From contig NZ_JAKSXY010000109.1 in NCBI RefSeq assembly GCF_022829445.1, forward strand, positions 105,213 to 169,212: 64,000 nucleotides of DNA. The letters run 5' to 3'. Numbering within the stretch: the first letter of the stretch is position 1; each line of letters starts with the position of its first letter. This document shows, piece by piece, positions 24,866-35,244 of the stretch. Source of the stretch: Methylobacterium sp. J-068. Its GTDB lineage: Bacteria; Pseudomonadota; Alphaproteobacteria; Rhizobiales; Beijerinckiaceae. The notes under the pieces were generated by a model. The model saw only the letters and a list, made by a program, of their open reading frames with translations, had not been told where the DNA came from and ran no database searches. Position numbers and translations under genes: made by a program.

Positions 24866-25386
24866 AAGTGTAGCTCCCCTTCCGAGAATTGAGATTCACC
24901 AGAAACGTTGAACGATCGAAAGGCAAGTTTCAGCGCATCGTGATGACCGACCTCGAAGGGAGCGGCGCCGCAAGTCCGTGAGCGGTCCCGGTCGAGCGGC
25001 TCCTTCACCACGCCCCGCACAAGACCATCGCAGGGACCGCGTTTGCAGTGAATGTGCCACCCCTTGTGCGAACGATGATGCTCCAGTCGCGCAAGCAAGG
25101 CATAGTCATTCCCATACCGTAGGCTCAGCCAGGCACGGTAATCGAACTTGCCTGCGTTGAACGCGATCAGGATCTTGAATTCCTGTCCCTTTGCCCGGGC
25201 ATCGGCCACGCACCAATGCCACGAGGCACCGACTTGGTAGGAATGCGAGCGTGACAAAGGAAACGCGCTGGCGGGCATCTTCCTGCCGATGCTCCATGCG
25301 CCGAGATTGACGAGGACCTTGGGTTCACGGACCGCCAGCAATGCGCGCATTGCGGGAACATAACGCTCCACGCAACCCGGAGCCAC
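24862..25386 (-). CDS. Unknown protein partnered with the DUF1828 gene
   Basis: A 174-residue protein if read from GTG 25386; ATG 25350 is an alternative start. It is rich in His and Cys in the second half (HHRSHKGWHIHCKRGPCDG, SRTCGAAPFEVGHHDA). The first half (SHSYQVGASWHWCVADARA, KILIAFNAGKFDYRAWLSL) looks like a globular alpha/beta domain. It couples by 4 bp to the DUF1828 gene and shares its lower GC. No family is recognised. A toxin/antitoxin or defence pair is one possibility. Confidence 0.55.
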   Translation of the reverse strand: MAPGCVERYVPAMRALLAVREPKVLVNLGAWSIGRKMPASAFPLSRSHSYQVGASWHWCVADARAKGQEFKILIAFNAGKFDYRAWLSLRYGNDYALLARLEHHRSHKGWHIHCKRGPCDGLVRGVVKEPLDRDRSRTCGAAPFEVGHHDALKLAFRSFNVSGESQFSEGELHL

Positions 25387-25428
25387 ACCAGAATCCCGCG
25401 CCTCGTCAGCTGACCCCAGCCAAAACAG

Positions 25429-25455
25429 AAAGGCCGGGCACTGGGCCCGGCCTTT
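25429..25455 (-). terminator. Rho-independent terminator downstream of typA
   Basis: AAAGGCCGGGC and GCCCGGCCTTT form an 11-bp perfect stem with a 5-nt loop. On the minus strand it is followed by a T-rich stretch (TTCTGTTTTGG). It lies 22 bp beyond the typA stop and separates typA from the DUF1828 pair. Confidence 0.85.
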
Positions 25456-25477
25456 CGATCATTCAGTAAACGCGGTT

Positions 25478-27298
<1,821 letters not shown>

Positions 27299-27456
27299 GG
27301 GGTATCCGAAGCGAGAAGAGCCCGTCACGCGACGGGCCGCAGGAGGCGGCCGGCAGCGCCGGGTCACGGGATCGAGCTATCGCGTCGCAATATAAGGTGT
27401 GGGCCTCCGGGGCAAGGGGCGCCGAGCATGCCCCTCCCCCGCCGGGCGCGGGCGCG

Positions 27457-28662
27457 CTACTTCACCGTGAACGGCTGGGTGACGCGGGCTGTCTGACCGC
27501 TCACCCGGTCCTTCACGTCGAAGGTGAAGACGTAGTCCCCGGGCTCGATCGCGGTCAGCGTCAGGTCGAAGGAGAGGTGGATCTCGCGATTTCGGACGTG
27601 ACTCGTGAAATTGCCCAGCGTCATCGCCTTGCGCTCCATCATGGTCTCACCCGCAGCCGTGGCGAGCGTCAGGTCGGCGAGGAAGCCGAACGAGACCTGA
27701 TCGTCCTTGAGATCCTGCCAGGCGAAGCCGACGGGCTCCACGTAGAGGTTGAGCTGCTCTCCCGCCGAGAACACGTTCGTCGGCCGGATCGTGTAGCTGC
27801 CGAACGACGTGGCTGGGGAACTGACCAGCAGGGCGCGCCGCGTCGTGAAGGGCAGGCGCGACCAGACGTCCGCCGTCGCGTCCTCCTGGGCCTTCAGCTC
27901 GGCCAGGGTCGCGGGGCCGGTCGCGCGCGGCGGGACGGCGGCCTGCGCGGGTTGAGCGGCCTGCGGCGCGGGTTGGGCGGCCTGCGGCGCGGGTTGAGCG
28001 GCCTGCGGCGGCATGGAAGCCTGCGCCGCCTGGGTCTGGCGCAGGCGCGTGAGCAGGTCCCGGTTCGCTGAATCGTCGGGGTCGCGGCGAACCGCCTCCT
28101 CGGCATCCGTCAGGGCCCGGCGCAGGTCGAACCGGCTCTCGTGGGCCAGCCCCCGGAAATAGTAGTTGTTCGCGTAATCCGGCTCGATGCGAATCGCCTC
28201 GCCGAGGTCGGCGACGGAGCGGTTGTAGTCTCCGCTCTTCCGGTGGACGTTTCCGCGCAGGCGAAGCGCGCTCGCCCGCTTCGGATCCAGGGTCAGGACG
28301 ATGTCGAGATCCTTGATCGCGAGTTCGTACATCTCCTTGTCGTCGTAGTTCGAGGCGCGGCGCTCGTAGGCGCGCGGGTCCTTCGCGTCGAGCCGGATCG
28401 AGGCGCTGAAATCCGCGATGGCCTGATCGTGGTCGTCCTGATCCTCGTAGGCGACGCCGCGATTGTAGTAGGCCGCCTCCTCGTCTTCCCGGCTGAGCTT
28501 CTTCCCCCGGCTCAGGACCTTGGTGCAGGCCGCGACCCGCGCCGCCGGCTCGGTGCCGGTGGCGAAGCAGGCGCCGTCGGCCTTGTCCGCCGCCAGCCCC
28601 GCGCCGGCGGACAGGCTCACCCCCAGGACGGCGCCGAACGCCACGGACCATGCTCGCATCAT
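27457..28662 (-). CDS. Secreted TPR-repeat protein
   Basis: A 401-residue protein with a signal peptide (residues 1-25, ending GAGLAA). At least four TPR units follow (AAYYNRGVAYEDQDDHDQA, AYERRASNYDDKEMYELA, ALRLRGNVHRKSGDYNRS, NYYFRGLAHESRFDLRRA). A Pro/Ala/Gln linker is encoded by a 21-bp tandem repeat. The C-terminal ~150-residue beta-rich domain (NREIHLSFDLTLTAIEPGDYVFTF) resembles periplasmic Ig-like folds. It probably scaffolds an envelope complex. It is monocistronic. Confidence 0.8.
   Translation of the reverse strand: MMRAWSVAFGAVLGVSLSAGAGLAADKADGACFATGTEPAARVAACTKVLSRGKKLSREDEEAAYYNRGVAYEDQDDHDQAIADFSASIRLDAKDPRAYERRASNYDDKEMYELAIKDLDIVLTLDPKRASALRLRGNVHRKSGDYNRSVADLGEAIRIEPDYANNYYFRGLAHESRFDLRRALTDAEEAVRRDPDDSANRDLLTRLRQTQAAQASMPPQAAQPAPQAAQPAPQAAQPAQAAVPPRATGPATLAELKAQEDATADVWSRLPFTTRRALLVSSPATSFGSYTIRPTNVFSAGEQLNLYVEPVGFAWQDLKDDQVSFGFLADLTLATAAGETMMERKAMTLGNFTSHVRNREIHLSFDLTLTAIEPGDYVFTFDVKDRVSGQTARVTQPFTVK
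27941..28012. repeat. 21-bp tandem repeat inside the TPR gene
   Basis: The unit GCCTGCGGCGCGGGTTGAGCG occurs about three times with one-base differences and a shortened first copy. It encodes the PAPQAAQ heptapeptide linker between the TPR and C-terminal domains. Copy number is likely variable among strains. Confidence 0.8.
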
Positions 28663-29080
28663 CCCGATCCCCCAGCGCCGCCCCTGCCTGGACGACCGGG
28701 AGCAACGGCACCCGGAACGGGTGTGATCGCGCAGTCCAAGGAAACAGGGCGTGACGTCGACAGACCTAGACGGCATCACCGCCTGCAAAGCAATGCGAGA
28801 AACTCACGATCCCGATCAGAACAACAGGATCGTTTCACAACTTCGATCCAAGAAAATTTTTGTGCCTGTATTTATCTGAACGATATGAACTACAGAAAAT
28901 ACTGGACACCAATCATAGAAAATCATACGATCAAATATAGATCGTCATAGCCGAAAAATATGGAAAGACGACCCGATCGGCAAGCGAGATGAAGATCGCC
29001 GATCGACCGATCGCATCATTCGGCGCCACGTTCGACCGGAGACGGGCCTCACGCGCGAACCCGGACGCCGTGCGCCAGGG
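28663..29080. other. Intergenic region with an AT-rich core
   Basis: The gap lies between the TPR gene start and the garD stop, both on the minus strand. The part from about 28800 to 28985 is strikingly AT-rich for this genome. It holds the presumed TPR promoter and an 8-bp inverted repeat CGATCGGC (28974-28981) / GCCGATCG (28998-29005). No convincing ORF with a ribosome binding site is visible. Confidence 0.6.
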
Positions 29081-30646
29081 TCAGGTGATCGGCGCCGGGT
29101 TGAACAGGGTCAGGTCGTTGAACAGGCCCCAGCGGTCCGACCAGGGCTGCTTGCGGCCGCTGGCGACGTCCAGGATCAGGCGGAACAGGTCCCAGCCGGT
29201 CTCCTCGATGGTGGAATGGCCGGTGGCGATGCGGCCCGCGTCGAGGTCGATCAGGTCGGACCAGCGCTCGGCGAGTTCCGTGCGCGTCGCCACCTTGATC
29301 ACCGGCGCGTGGGCGAGGCCGTAGGGCGTGCCCCGGCCGGTGGAGAAGACCTGGAGGGTGATGCCGGAGGCGAGCTGAAGCGTGCCGCAGACGAAGTCGC
29401 TGGCCGGCGTCGCCGCGAAGATCAGGCCCTTGTCGCGCACGCGCTCGCCCGGCGCCAGCACGCCCGCGATGGCCGAGGTGCCGGATTTCGCCACCGACCC
29501 CAGGGCCTTCTCGACGATGTTGTTGAGCCCGCCCTTCTTGTTGCCGGGGGACGGGTTGGCGCGCCGGTCGGCGCCGCCCTTGGCGAGGTAATCGTCGTAC
29601 CAGGCCATCTCGCGGATGAGCGCGTCGGCGACCTCGGGCGTGGCGGCGCGGGGCGTGAGCAGGTGGATCGCGTCGCGCACCTCCGTCACCTCGGAGAACA
29701 GCACGGTGGCGCCGCAGCGGACCAGCAGGTCGGAGGCGAAGCCGAGCGCCGGGTTGGCGGTGACGCCCGAGAAGGCGTCGCTGCCGCCGCATTGCAGGCC
29801 GATCACGAGGTCGGAGGCCGGGCAGGTCTCGCGGGTGCGCCGGTTGAGGATTTCGAGGCGGGCCTCGGCCATGGTCAGGATGCTGTCGAGCATCATCCCG
29901 AAGCCCGCGTGGCGCTCGTCCTGCAGCCGCACGACGCCCGTATCGGCGGCCGCGCCGCCGGCCGGGATGAGGCGCTCGGAGACGAGCTTCTCGCAGCCGA
30001 GGCCGACCACCATGACCTCGGCGCCGAAATTCGGGTTGCGGGCGAGGCTCTGCAGGGTGCGGATCGGAATCACCGCCTCGGGGGCGTTGATGGCGACCCC
30101 GCAGCCATAGGCATGGGTGAGGCCCACGACGTCGTCGACGTTGGGATAGCGCGGCAGCAATTCGCGCTTGATCCGCTGGATCGCCACGTCGAGGGTGCCC
30201 GCCACGCATTGCACGCTGATCGAGATCGCCAGGATGTTCTTGGTGCCGACCGAGCCGTCCGGGTTGCGGTAGCCCTCGAAGGTGTAGCCTTCGAGCGGCG
30301 GCAGCGGGGCGGGCACGCGGGTGGCGCGCTCCAGGGCGTCGAGGGCGGGGGCGACCGGCGTCTCGACGCTCGATTCCTCCACCCAGGAACCGGCCGGCAG
30401 CGGGCGCAGGGCGATGCCCACTACCTCGCCGTAGCGCCGGACCACCCCGCCCTGCGGGATGTCGGCGAGCGCCACCTTGTGCCCCTGGGGCACGAACTCC
30501 ACCAGGGTCGGCCCGTCGGCGAACACCGTGCCGGCGGGCAGGCCGAAGGCGTTGACCACGATGGCGACGTTGTCGTCCGGGTGCAGGCGCAGGGTGCGGG
30601 GCACATCGCCGGCGCTCTCGGGCAGGGTGGCGGGTTCACCGAGCAT
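29081..30646 (-). CDS. garD: Galactarate dehydratase (GarD)
   Basis: This 521-residue enzyme has an N-terminal SAF domain (HPDDNVAIVVNAFGLPAG, residues ~22-95) fused to the UxaA core. Segments typical of GarD are PPLEGYTFEGYRNPDGSVGT, YGCGVAINAPEAV, the QCGGSDAFSGVTANPALG iron/substrate site and DVASGRKQPWSDRWG at the end. It dehydrates meso-galactarate to 5-keto-4-deoxy-D-glucarate. It starts 12 bp after the permease gene, in one operon. The aldolase and reductase for the next steps are not in the window. Confidence 0.92.
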   Translation of the reverse strand: MLGEPATLPESAGDVPRTLRLHPDDNVAIVVNAFGLPAGTVFADGPTLVEFVPQGHKVALADIPQGGVVRRYGEVVGIALRPLPAGSWVEESSVETPVAPALDALERATRVPAPLPPLEGYTFEGYRNPDGSVGTKNILAISISVQCVAGTLDVAIQRIKRELLPRYPNVDDVVGLTHAYGCGVAINAPEAVIPIRTLQSLARNPNFGAEVMVVGLGCEKLVSERLIPAGGAAADTGVVRLQDERHAGFGMMLDSILTMAEARLEILNRRTRETCPASDLVIGLQCGGSDAFSGVTANPALGFASDLLVRCGATVLFSEVTEVRDAIHLLTPRAATPEVADALIREMAWYDDYLAKGGADRRANPSPGNKKGGLNNIVEKALGSVAKSGTSAIAGVLAPGERVRDKGLIFAATPASDFVCGTLQLASGITLQVFSTGRGTPYGLAHAPVIKVATRTELAERWSDLIDLDAGRIATGHSTIEETGWDLFRLILDVASGRKQPWSDRWGLFNDLTLFNPAPIT

Positions 30647-30658
30647 GGATCGTTCCCC

Positions 30659-31987
30659 TCAGGCCTTGCGCAGTTCGACGCGCCGGATGTCGCCGACGAT
30701 GAAGAGATAGGCCACCATCGCGACCAGCGCGTTGCAGCCGACGAAGACGAGCGCGCCGTTGAACGAGCCCGACGCCTGGACGAGGTAGCCGATCACGATC
30801 GGCGTGGTGATGCCGGCGGTGTTGCCGAACATGTTGAAGATGGCGCCGCTGAGGCCGGCGGCCTCCTTGGGCGAGGTGTCCGAGATCACCGCCCAGCCGA
30901 GCGCCCCGATGCCCTTGCCGAAGAAGGCGAGCGCCATGAAGCCGATTACGAAGGCCGGCGCGTCGACGTAGTTGCAGGCGATGATCGACATCGAGAGCAG
31001 CATGCCGGCGACGATCGGGATCTTGCGGGCCCGGGTGAGCGAGCCGGTGCGCTTCAGGATCGCGTCCGAGATCACGCCGCCGAGGATGCCGCCGAGGAAG
31101 CCGCAGAGGGCCGGCAGCGAGGCGACGAAGCCCGCCTGGAGCACGGAGAGGCCGCGCTGCTTGACGAGGTAGATCGGAAACCAGGTCAGGAAGAAGTAGG
31201 TCATCACGTTGATGCAGTGTTGCGCCACGTAGATGCCGACCAGCATGCGGTTGGAGAGGAGCTGGCGCACGATGGCCCAGTCGAAGCCCTTCTTGTCGGC
31301 GGGCTTCTGCGCATCGAGCGCCAGGAGCGCGCCGCCGGAGGCGATGTGGTCGAGCTCGGCCCGGCTCACGCTCGGATGGTCGGCGGGGTCGTGGATGACC
31401 CGCACCCAGACCAGGGCGAGCACGATGCCGATCACCCCCATGACGATGAAGGCGTAGCGCCAGCCGTATTCGTGCGTGACCCAGGCGGTGAGCGGCGCGA
31501 ACAGCACGGGGGCGAAATATTGCGCCGAGTTGAAGATCGCGCTCGCCTTGCCGCGCTCGGCGCTCGGGAACCAGGCCGTCACGATCCGGGCGTTGCCGGG
31601 GAAGGACGGCGCCTCGGCGATGCCCACGAGGAAGCGCAGGGCGAACAAGGCGGCGACGGCCCCGCCGCCGAGGAAGCCGACCCAGCCCTGGAGCAGGGTG
31701 AACAGCGACCAGAAGAAGATGCCGCCGGCATAGACCCACTTCGAACCGTAGCGGTCGAGCATCCAGCCGCCGGGCATCTGCGCGGCGACGTAGGACCAGC
31801 TGAAGGCGGAGAGGATGTAGCCGAGCGTCACCGGGGTCAGGCCCAGCTCCTGGGACATCGGCGTGCCGGCGATCGAGATGATGGCGCGGTCGGCGTAGTT
31901 CACGACCGTGGTCGTGAACAGCATCAGCAGGATTCCCCAGCGCACGCGTCCCTGCGCGCGCGCCTCCAGCGGTAGAGCCAGCGCCAT
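30659..31987 (-). CDS. MFS hexuronate/galactarate-glucarate permease (GudP/GarP family)
   Basis: A 442-residue transporter with 12 helices. The anion:cation symporter subfamily motifs are NYADRAIISIAGTPM, SWSYVAAQMPGGWMLDRYGSKW and GFLGGILGGVISD. ATG 31987 is preferred over GTG 31996 because GGTGGA lies just upstream. It forms an operon with garD, so D-galactarate, and possibly D-glucarate, is the expected substrate. Confidence 0.9.
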   Translation of the reverse strand: MALALPLEARAQGRVRWGILLMLFTTTVVNYADRAIISIAGTPMSQELGLTPVTLGYILSAFSWSYVAAQMPGGWMLDRYGSKWVYAGGIFFWSLFTLLQGWVGFLGGGAVAALFALRFLVGIAEAPSFPGNARIVTAWFPSAERGKASAIFNSAQYFAPVLFAPLTAWVTHEYGWRYAFIVMGVIGIVLALVWVRVIHDPADHPSVSRAELDHIASGGALLALDAQKPADKKGFDWAIVRQLLSNRMLVGIYVAQHCINVMTYFFLTWFPIYLVKQRGLSVLQAGFVASLPALCGFLGGILGGVISDAILKRTGSLTRARKIPIVAGMLLSMSIIACNYVDAPAFVIGFMALAFFGKGIGALGWAVISDTSPKEAAGLSGAIFNMFGNTAGITTPIVIGYLVQASGSFNGALVFVGCNALVAMVAYLFIVGDIRRVELRKA

Positions 31988-32487
31988 CGTTTCCACCCGG
32001 ACCGATCGTTGTCTCGGCGCTGCGTCGAGCCCAGCGTCCTTTGACGTTCAGGGTTAGCGGGTGATTTATAATGCGTCCAATGCGATCAACGGATCGATCG
32101 ATGCCGGATGGGTATCGATGATCAGTGCTCGTCGGCCTCCCGGCCGCCCGGCGCGGTTGCGAGCCTTCGCATCCGAACCGGTGGTCACGCCACGAGTACG
32201 AGCATCCGTTCCCCGGCGGCCCGGAAGCCCCGCCCCATCCTCTCGGGGCCGCGCGTCATACCGGTCGATCCCTTCGGGATGGCGGATTCGGGCTTCGCTC
32301 AGGCGCCGCGCGAACTGAGCGAGAGCGCCTCCGCTTGATCGAAGCGGAGACGGTGTCAGACCTCGCTTTCCCTCCCGGAAGAGGCCTCCTCCCCGGTGGG
32401 AAAGCGCGAACCCGCGAGGCGGGGGACCGACACCATCCCGCACGAAGCGTATAAGGTGCCGCGGGAGGCGGTCGGGCGGGAGCGGCG
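31988..32487. other. Divergent intergenic region between the galactarate operon and the LysR gene
   Basis: About 500 bp without a supported ORF. It must hold the galactarate operon promoter (AT-rich TTTATAATG near 32063-32071) and the LysR promoter. A GATCGAAGCGGAGAC repeat element sits at 32329-32365. Otherwise nothing recognisable is seen. Confidence 0.6.
32329..32365. repeat. Dispersed intergenic repeat with inverted symmetry
   Basis: CTCCGCTT-GATCG-AAGCGGAG forms an 8-bp perfect stem, followed by ACGGTGTCAGACCTCG. The GATCGAAGCGGxGAC...AGACCTCG string recurs at 45113-45135 and, partly, in 45034-45056. Confidence 0.55.
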
Positions 32488-33387
32488 ATGGAACTCAAGT
32501 GGATCGAGGACTTCATCAGCCTCGCCGAGACGCGCAGCTTCTCCCGCTCGGCCGAGGCGCGGTTCGTCACCCAATCGGCCTTCAGCCGGCGTATCCGTTC
32601 CCTGGAGGTCTGGCTCGGCACGGTGCTCCTCGACCGCAGCACCTACCCGATCACCCTCACGGCCGATGGCCGCCAGTTCCTCGAGACCGCCGAGGAGGTC
32701 GCCCGCCTCCTCACCCTGAGCCGCGCCGATTTCCGCAGCGGCCGCGAGCGCTCCAGCCTGCCCGTGGTGACGGTCGCGGCGCTCCACTCCCTCTGCCTGT
32801 CGGTCCTGCCCCGCTGGCTCTCGGGTATCCGCGAGGCGGTCGGGCCGATGGCGAGCCGCGTCCTGCCCGACAACTTCAACATCTGTGTCCAGGCCCTGGT
32901 CGAGGGGGGCTACGACCTGCTCCTGACCTATCATCATCCCGGAATCCCGATGCCGCTGGACCCCGCGCGCTATCCCCACCGGGTGATCGGGCGCGACAGC
33001 CTCGTGGCGGTGGCTGCGCCCCACGGGCTGCCGCCGGATTCCGAGGGGCGCCGGCCGCTGCTCCAGTATTCACGCGGCTCCTTCCTCGGCCTTCTCGCCT
33101 CCATCGCCCAGGCCAAGGAGGGCGCGCCCGTCACCTATCCGATCCACACCAACGAGAATTCCATGGCGGAAGCCCTGCGCTCGATGGCGCTGGCCGGCCA
33201 CGGCGTCGCCTGGCTGCCCGTGAGCCTGGTGGCGGCCGAGATCGCGTCGGGCGCCCTCGAGGTGGTGAGTTCCGAGATGCTGATGGAGATCCGGCTCTAT
33301 CGCAGCGCCGAGCGCGCGCGGCCCTTCCTCGACCTCGTCTGGGCCGCCGCGACACTAGATGAACCAAACTATGCGCTTCAGGAATAA
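32488..33387 (+). CDS. LysR-type regulator, HypT/YjiE-like
   Basis: This 299-residue LTTR has an N-terminal HTH (KWIEDFISLAETRSFSRSAEARFVTQSAFSRRIR in part, residues 4-37). The effector domain includes LLQYSRGSFLGLLASIAQ and GHGVAWLPVSLVA. The pattern resembles HypT, the hypochlorite- and methionine-linked regulator of E. coli. It precedes the aspartase gene on the same strand with a 279-bp gap, so it may control aspA and the symporter. The effector is unknown. Confidence 0.87.
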   Translation: MELKWIEDFISLAETRSFSRSAEARFVTQSAFSRRIRSLEVWLGTVLLDRSTYPITLTADGRQFLETAEEVARLLTLSRADFRSGRERSSLPVVTVAALHSLCLSVLPRWLSGIREAVGPMASRVLPDNFNICVQALVEGGYDLLLTYHHPGIPMPLDPARYPHRVIGRDSLVAVAAPHGLPPDSEGRRPLLQYSRGSFLGLLASIAQAKEGAPVTYPIHTNENSMAEALRSMALAGHGVAWLPVSLVAAEIASGALEVVSSEMLMEIRLYRSAERARPFLDLVWAAATLDEPNYALQE

Positions 33388-33666
33388 ACACGGTCGCAAG
33401 TAGCATTGGCGCGTCTCGCGATGCGGGATTAATCCCCTCCCCAGCGGCGAGCAGAGCCGCGATGGGACGCCGCGACGGCCCGGGTCCGGAAGGGCTTCGG
33501 CTACGGTCAGAGCCTCCCTCAGGACGTTTCACGAAGACCCTTCACGACGACACGAGGTGTGGCCGCTCGCGCGGCTCACGCCGGCGCGTCCGCGTGGCCG
33601 CTTCACCCCAGCCCGACCTCAACCAGCACGGCGTGCCGGACCGCGTCCGCACGCCAGGAGAGCGCC

Positions 33667-35097
33667 GTGACCTCGATTCCCGTCACCCATGTCCCGACCC
33701 GCACCGAGCACGATCTCCTGGGCGACCGGGCGGTGCCGCAGGCCGCCTACTACGGCGTCCACACCCTGCGGGCGGTGGAGAACTTCGCGATCACCGGCCG
33801 GACGCTCGCCGATTGCCCGGACCTCATCAACGCGCTGGCGGCGATCAAGCAGGCGGCGGCACTCGCCAACCGCGAACTCGGTCTCCTCGACGCGGCCCGC
33901 ACCGACGCCATCGTGGCGGCCTGCGAGGAGATCCGTGGCGGCGCCCTGCACGACCAGTTCGTGGTCGACCTGATCCAGGGCGGGGCCGGCACCTCCACCA
34001 ACATGAACGCCAACGAGGTCATCGCCAACCGGGCGCTGGAACTCCTCGGGCATCCGCGCGGCGCCTACGAGCACCTGCACCCCAACGAGCACGTCAACAT
34101 GGGCCAGAGCACCAACGACGTGTATCCGACCGCCCTGAAGATCGCCGCCACCGGCGCGATCCGCCGGCTGATCGCCGCGATGGCCGCCCTGCGCGCCAGC
34201 TTCTCGGCCAAGGCGGCGGAATTCGCCGACATCCTGAAGATGGGCCGCACCCAGTTGCAGGACGCGGTGCCGATGACGCTGGGGCAGGAATTCGGCACCT
34301 ACGCGCTGATGCTGCGCGAGGACGAGGCCCGGCTCGGGGAGGCCGCGCTGCTGATCCGCGAGATCAACATGGGCGCCACCGCGATCGGCACCGGCATCAC
34401 CGCGCACCCGCTTTATGCCGCCCTCGTCTGCGCCCGCCTCTCGGAGATCACCGGCATCCCGCTGGAGACGGCCGAGGACCTCGTGGAGGCGACCCAGGAT
34501 TGCGGTGCCTTCGTGCAGCTCTCGGGCGTGCTCAAGCGCGTCGCCGTCAAGCTCTCGAAGACCTGCAACGACCTGCGCCTCCTCTCGAGCGGCCCCCGCG
34601 CCGGCTTCAACGAGATCAACCTGCCGGCGCGCCAGGCCGGCTCCTCGATCATGCCCGGCAAGGTCAACCCGGTGATCCCCGAGGTGGTCAACCAGGTCGC
34701 CTTCGAGGTCATCGGCAACGACGTGACCATCACCTTCGCGGCCGAGGCCGGCCAGCTCCAGCTCAACGCCTTCGAGCCGGTGATCGCCTACAGCCTGTTC
34801 AACAGCCTGACCCACCTGCGCGCGGCCTGCGTCACCCTCGACGTCCACTGCGTCCAGGGCATCACCGCCAACCGCGAGCGGCTACGCGCCAGCGTCGAGC
34901 AGTCGATCGGCATCGTCACCGCGCTCAACCCCTATATCGGCTACCGCAACGCCACCGCCGTGGCGCTCGAGGCCCATGCCACCGGGCGCGGCGTCTACGA
35001 ACTCGTGCTCGAGAAGGGGCTGATGGCGCGCGAGCAACTCGACGCCGTGCTCCAGCCGGACCGCCTAACGCGCCCGCAGGCCTTCGCGGCCGCCTGA
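33667..35097 (+). CDS. aspA: Aspartate ammonia-lyase
   Basis: A 476-residue member of the fumarase II/aspartase superfamily. It has TEHDLLGDRAVP at the start, GAGTSTNMNANEV, NMGQSTNDVYPT, the conserved RTQLQDAVPMTLGQEF and the signature loop GSSIMPGKVNPVIPE with the catalytic serine. The last motif and the start favour aspartase over fumarase. GTG 33667 follows AGGAGAG. The gene sits between a LysR regulator and a dicarboxylate/amino-acid symporter, consistent with aspartate or related amino-acid catabolism to fumarate. Confidence 0.9.
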   Translation: MTSIPVTHVPTRTEHDLLGDRAVPQAAYYGVHTLRAVENFAITGRTLADCPDLINALAAIKQAAALANRELGLLDAARTDAIVAACEEIRGGALHDQFVVDLIQGGAGTSTNMNANEVIANRALELLGHPRGAYEHLHPNEHVNMGQSTNDVYPTALKIAATGAIRRLIAAMAALRASFSAKAAEFADILKMGRTQLQDAVPMTLGQEFGTYALMLREDEARLGEAALLIREINMGATAIGTGITAHPLYAALVCARLSEITGIPLETAEDLVEATQDCGAFVQLSGVLKRVAVKLSKTCNDLRLLSSGPRAGFNEINLPARQAGSSIMPGKVNPVIPEVVNQVAFEVIGNDVTITFAAEAGQLQLNAFEPVIAYSLFNSLTHLRAACVTLDVHCVQGITANRERLRASVEQSIGIVTALNPYIGYRNATAVALEAHATGRGVYELVLEKGLMAREQLDAVLQPDRLTRPQAFAAA

Positions 35098-35244
35098 GCG
35101 GGGCCGGGTCTCCCCTCCCCCCCAACGGGGAGGAGGGCCGCGGACCGCCAAGCCCAACCCGGGTCACGCCATGCCCCGGACGGAAACCCCAAACCCCGAG
35201 CGACCCGTCACGGGCGCCGAGAGCACGACACCGGGAGGAACATC

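Noticed and set aside
27941..28012. CRISPR-like direct repeats
   Set aside because: The 21-bp units are contiguous without spacers, in frame, and encode a Pro/Ala/Gln linker inside a TPR protein.
28883..28950. A 21-codon ORF (MNYRKYWTPIIEN...) in the AT-rich intergenic island
   Set aside because: No ribosome binding site and no supporting context; AT-rich DNA gives such short frames by chance.
29216..31975. A 919-codon open frame opposite the galactarate genes
   Set aside because: It is antisense to garD and its permease, has low-complexity Ala/Gly/Arg/Glu-rich composition and no recognisable domain; high GC keeps it open.
35114..35133. Terminator between aspA and the symporter gene
   Set aside because: A 7-bp GC stem exists, but without a T-run; the two genes may still be cotranscribed, so no terminator is called.
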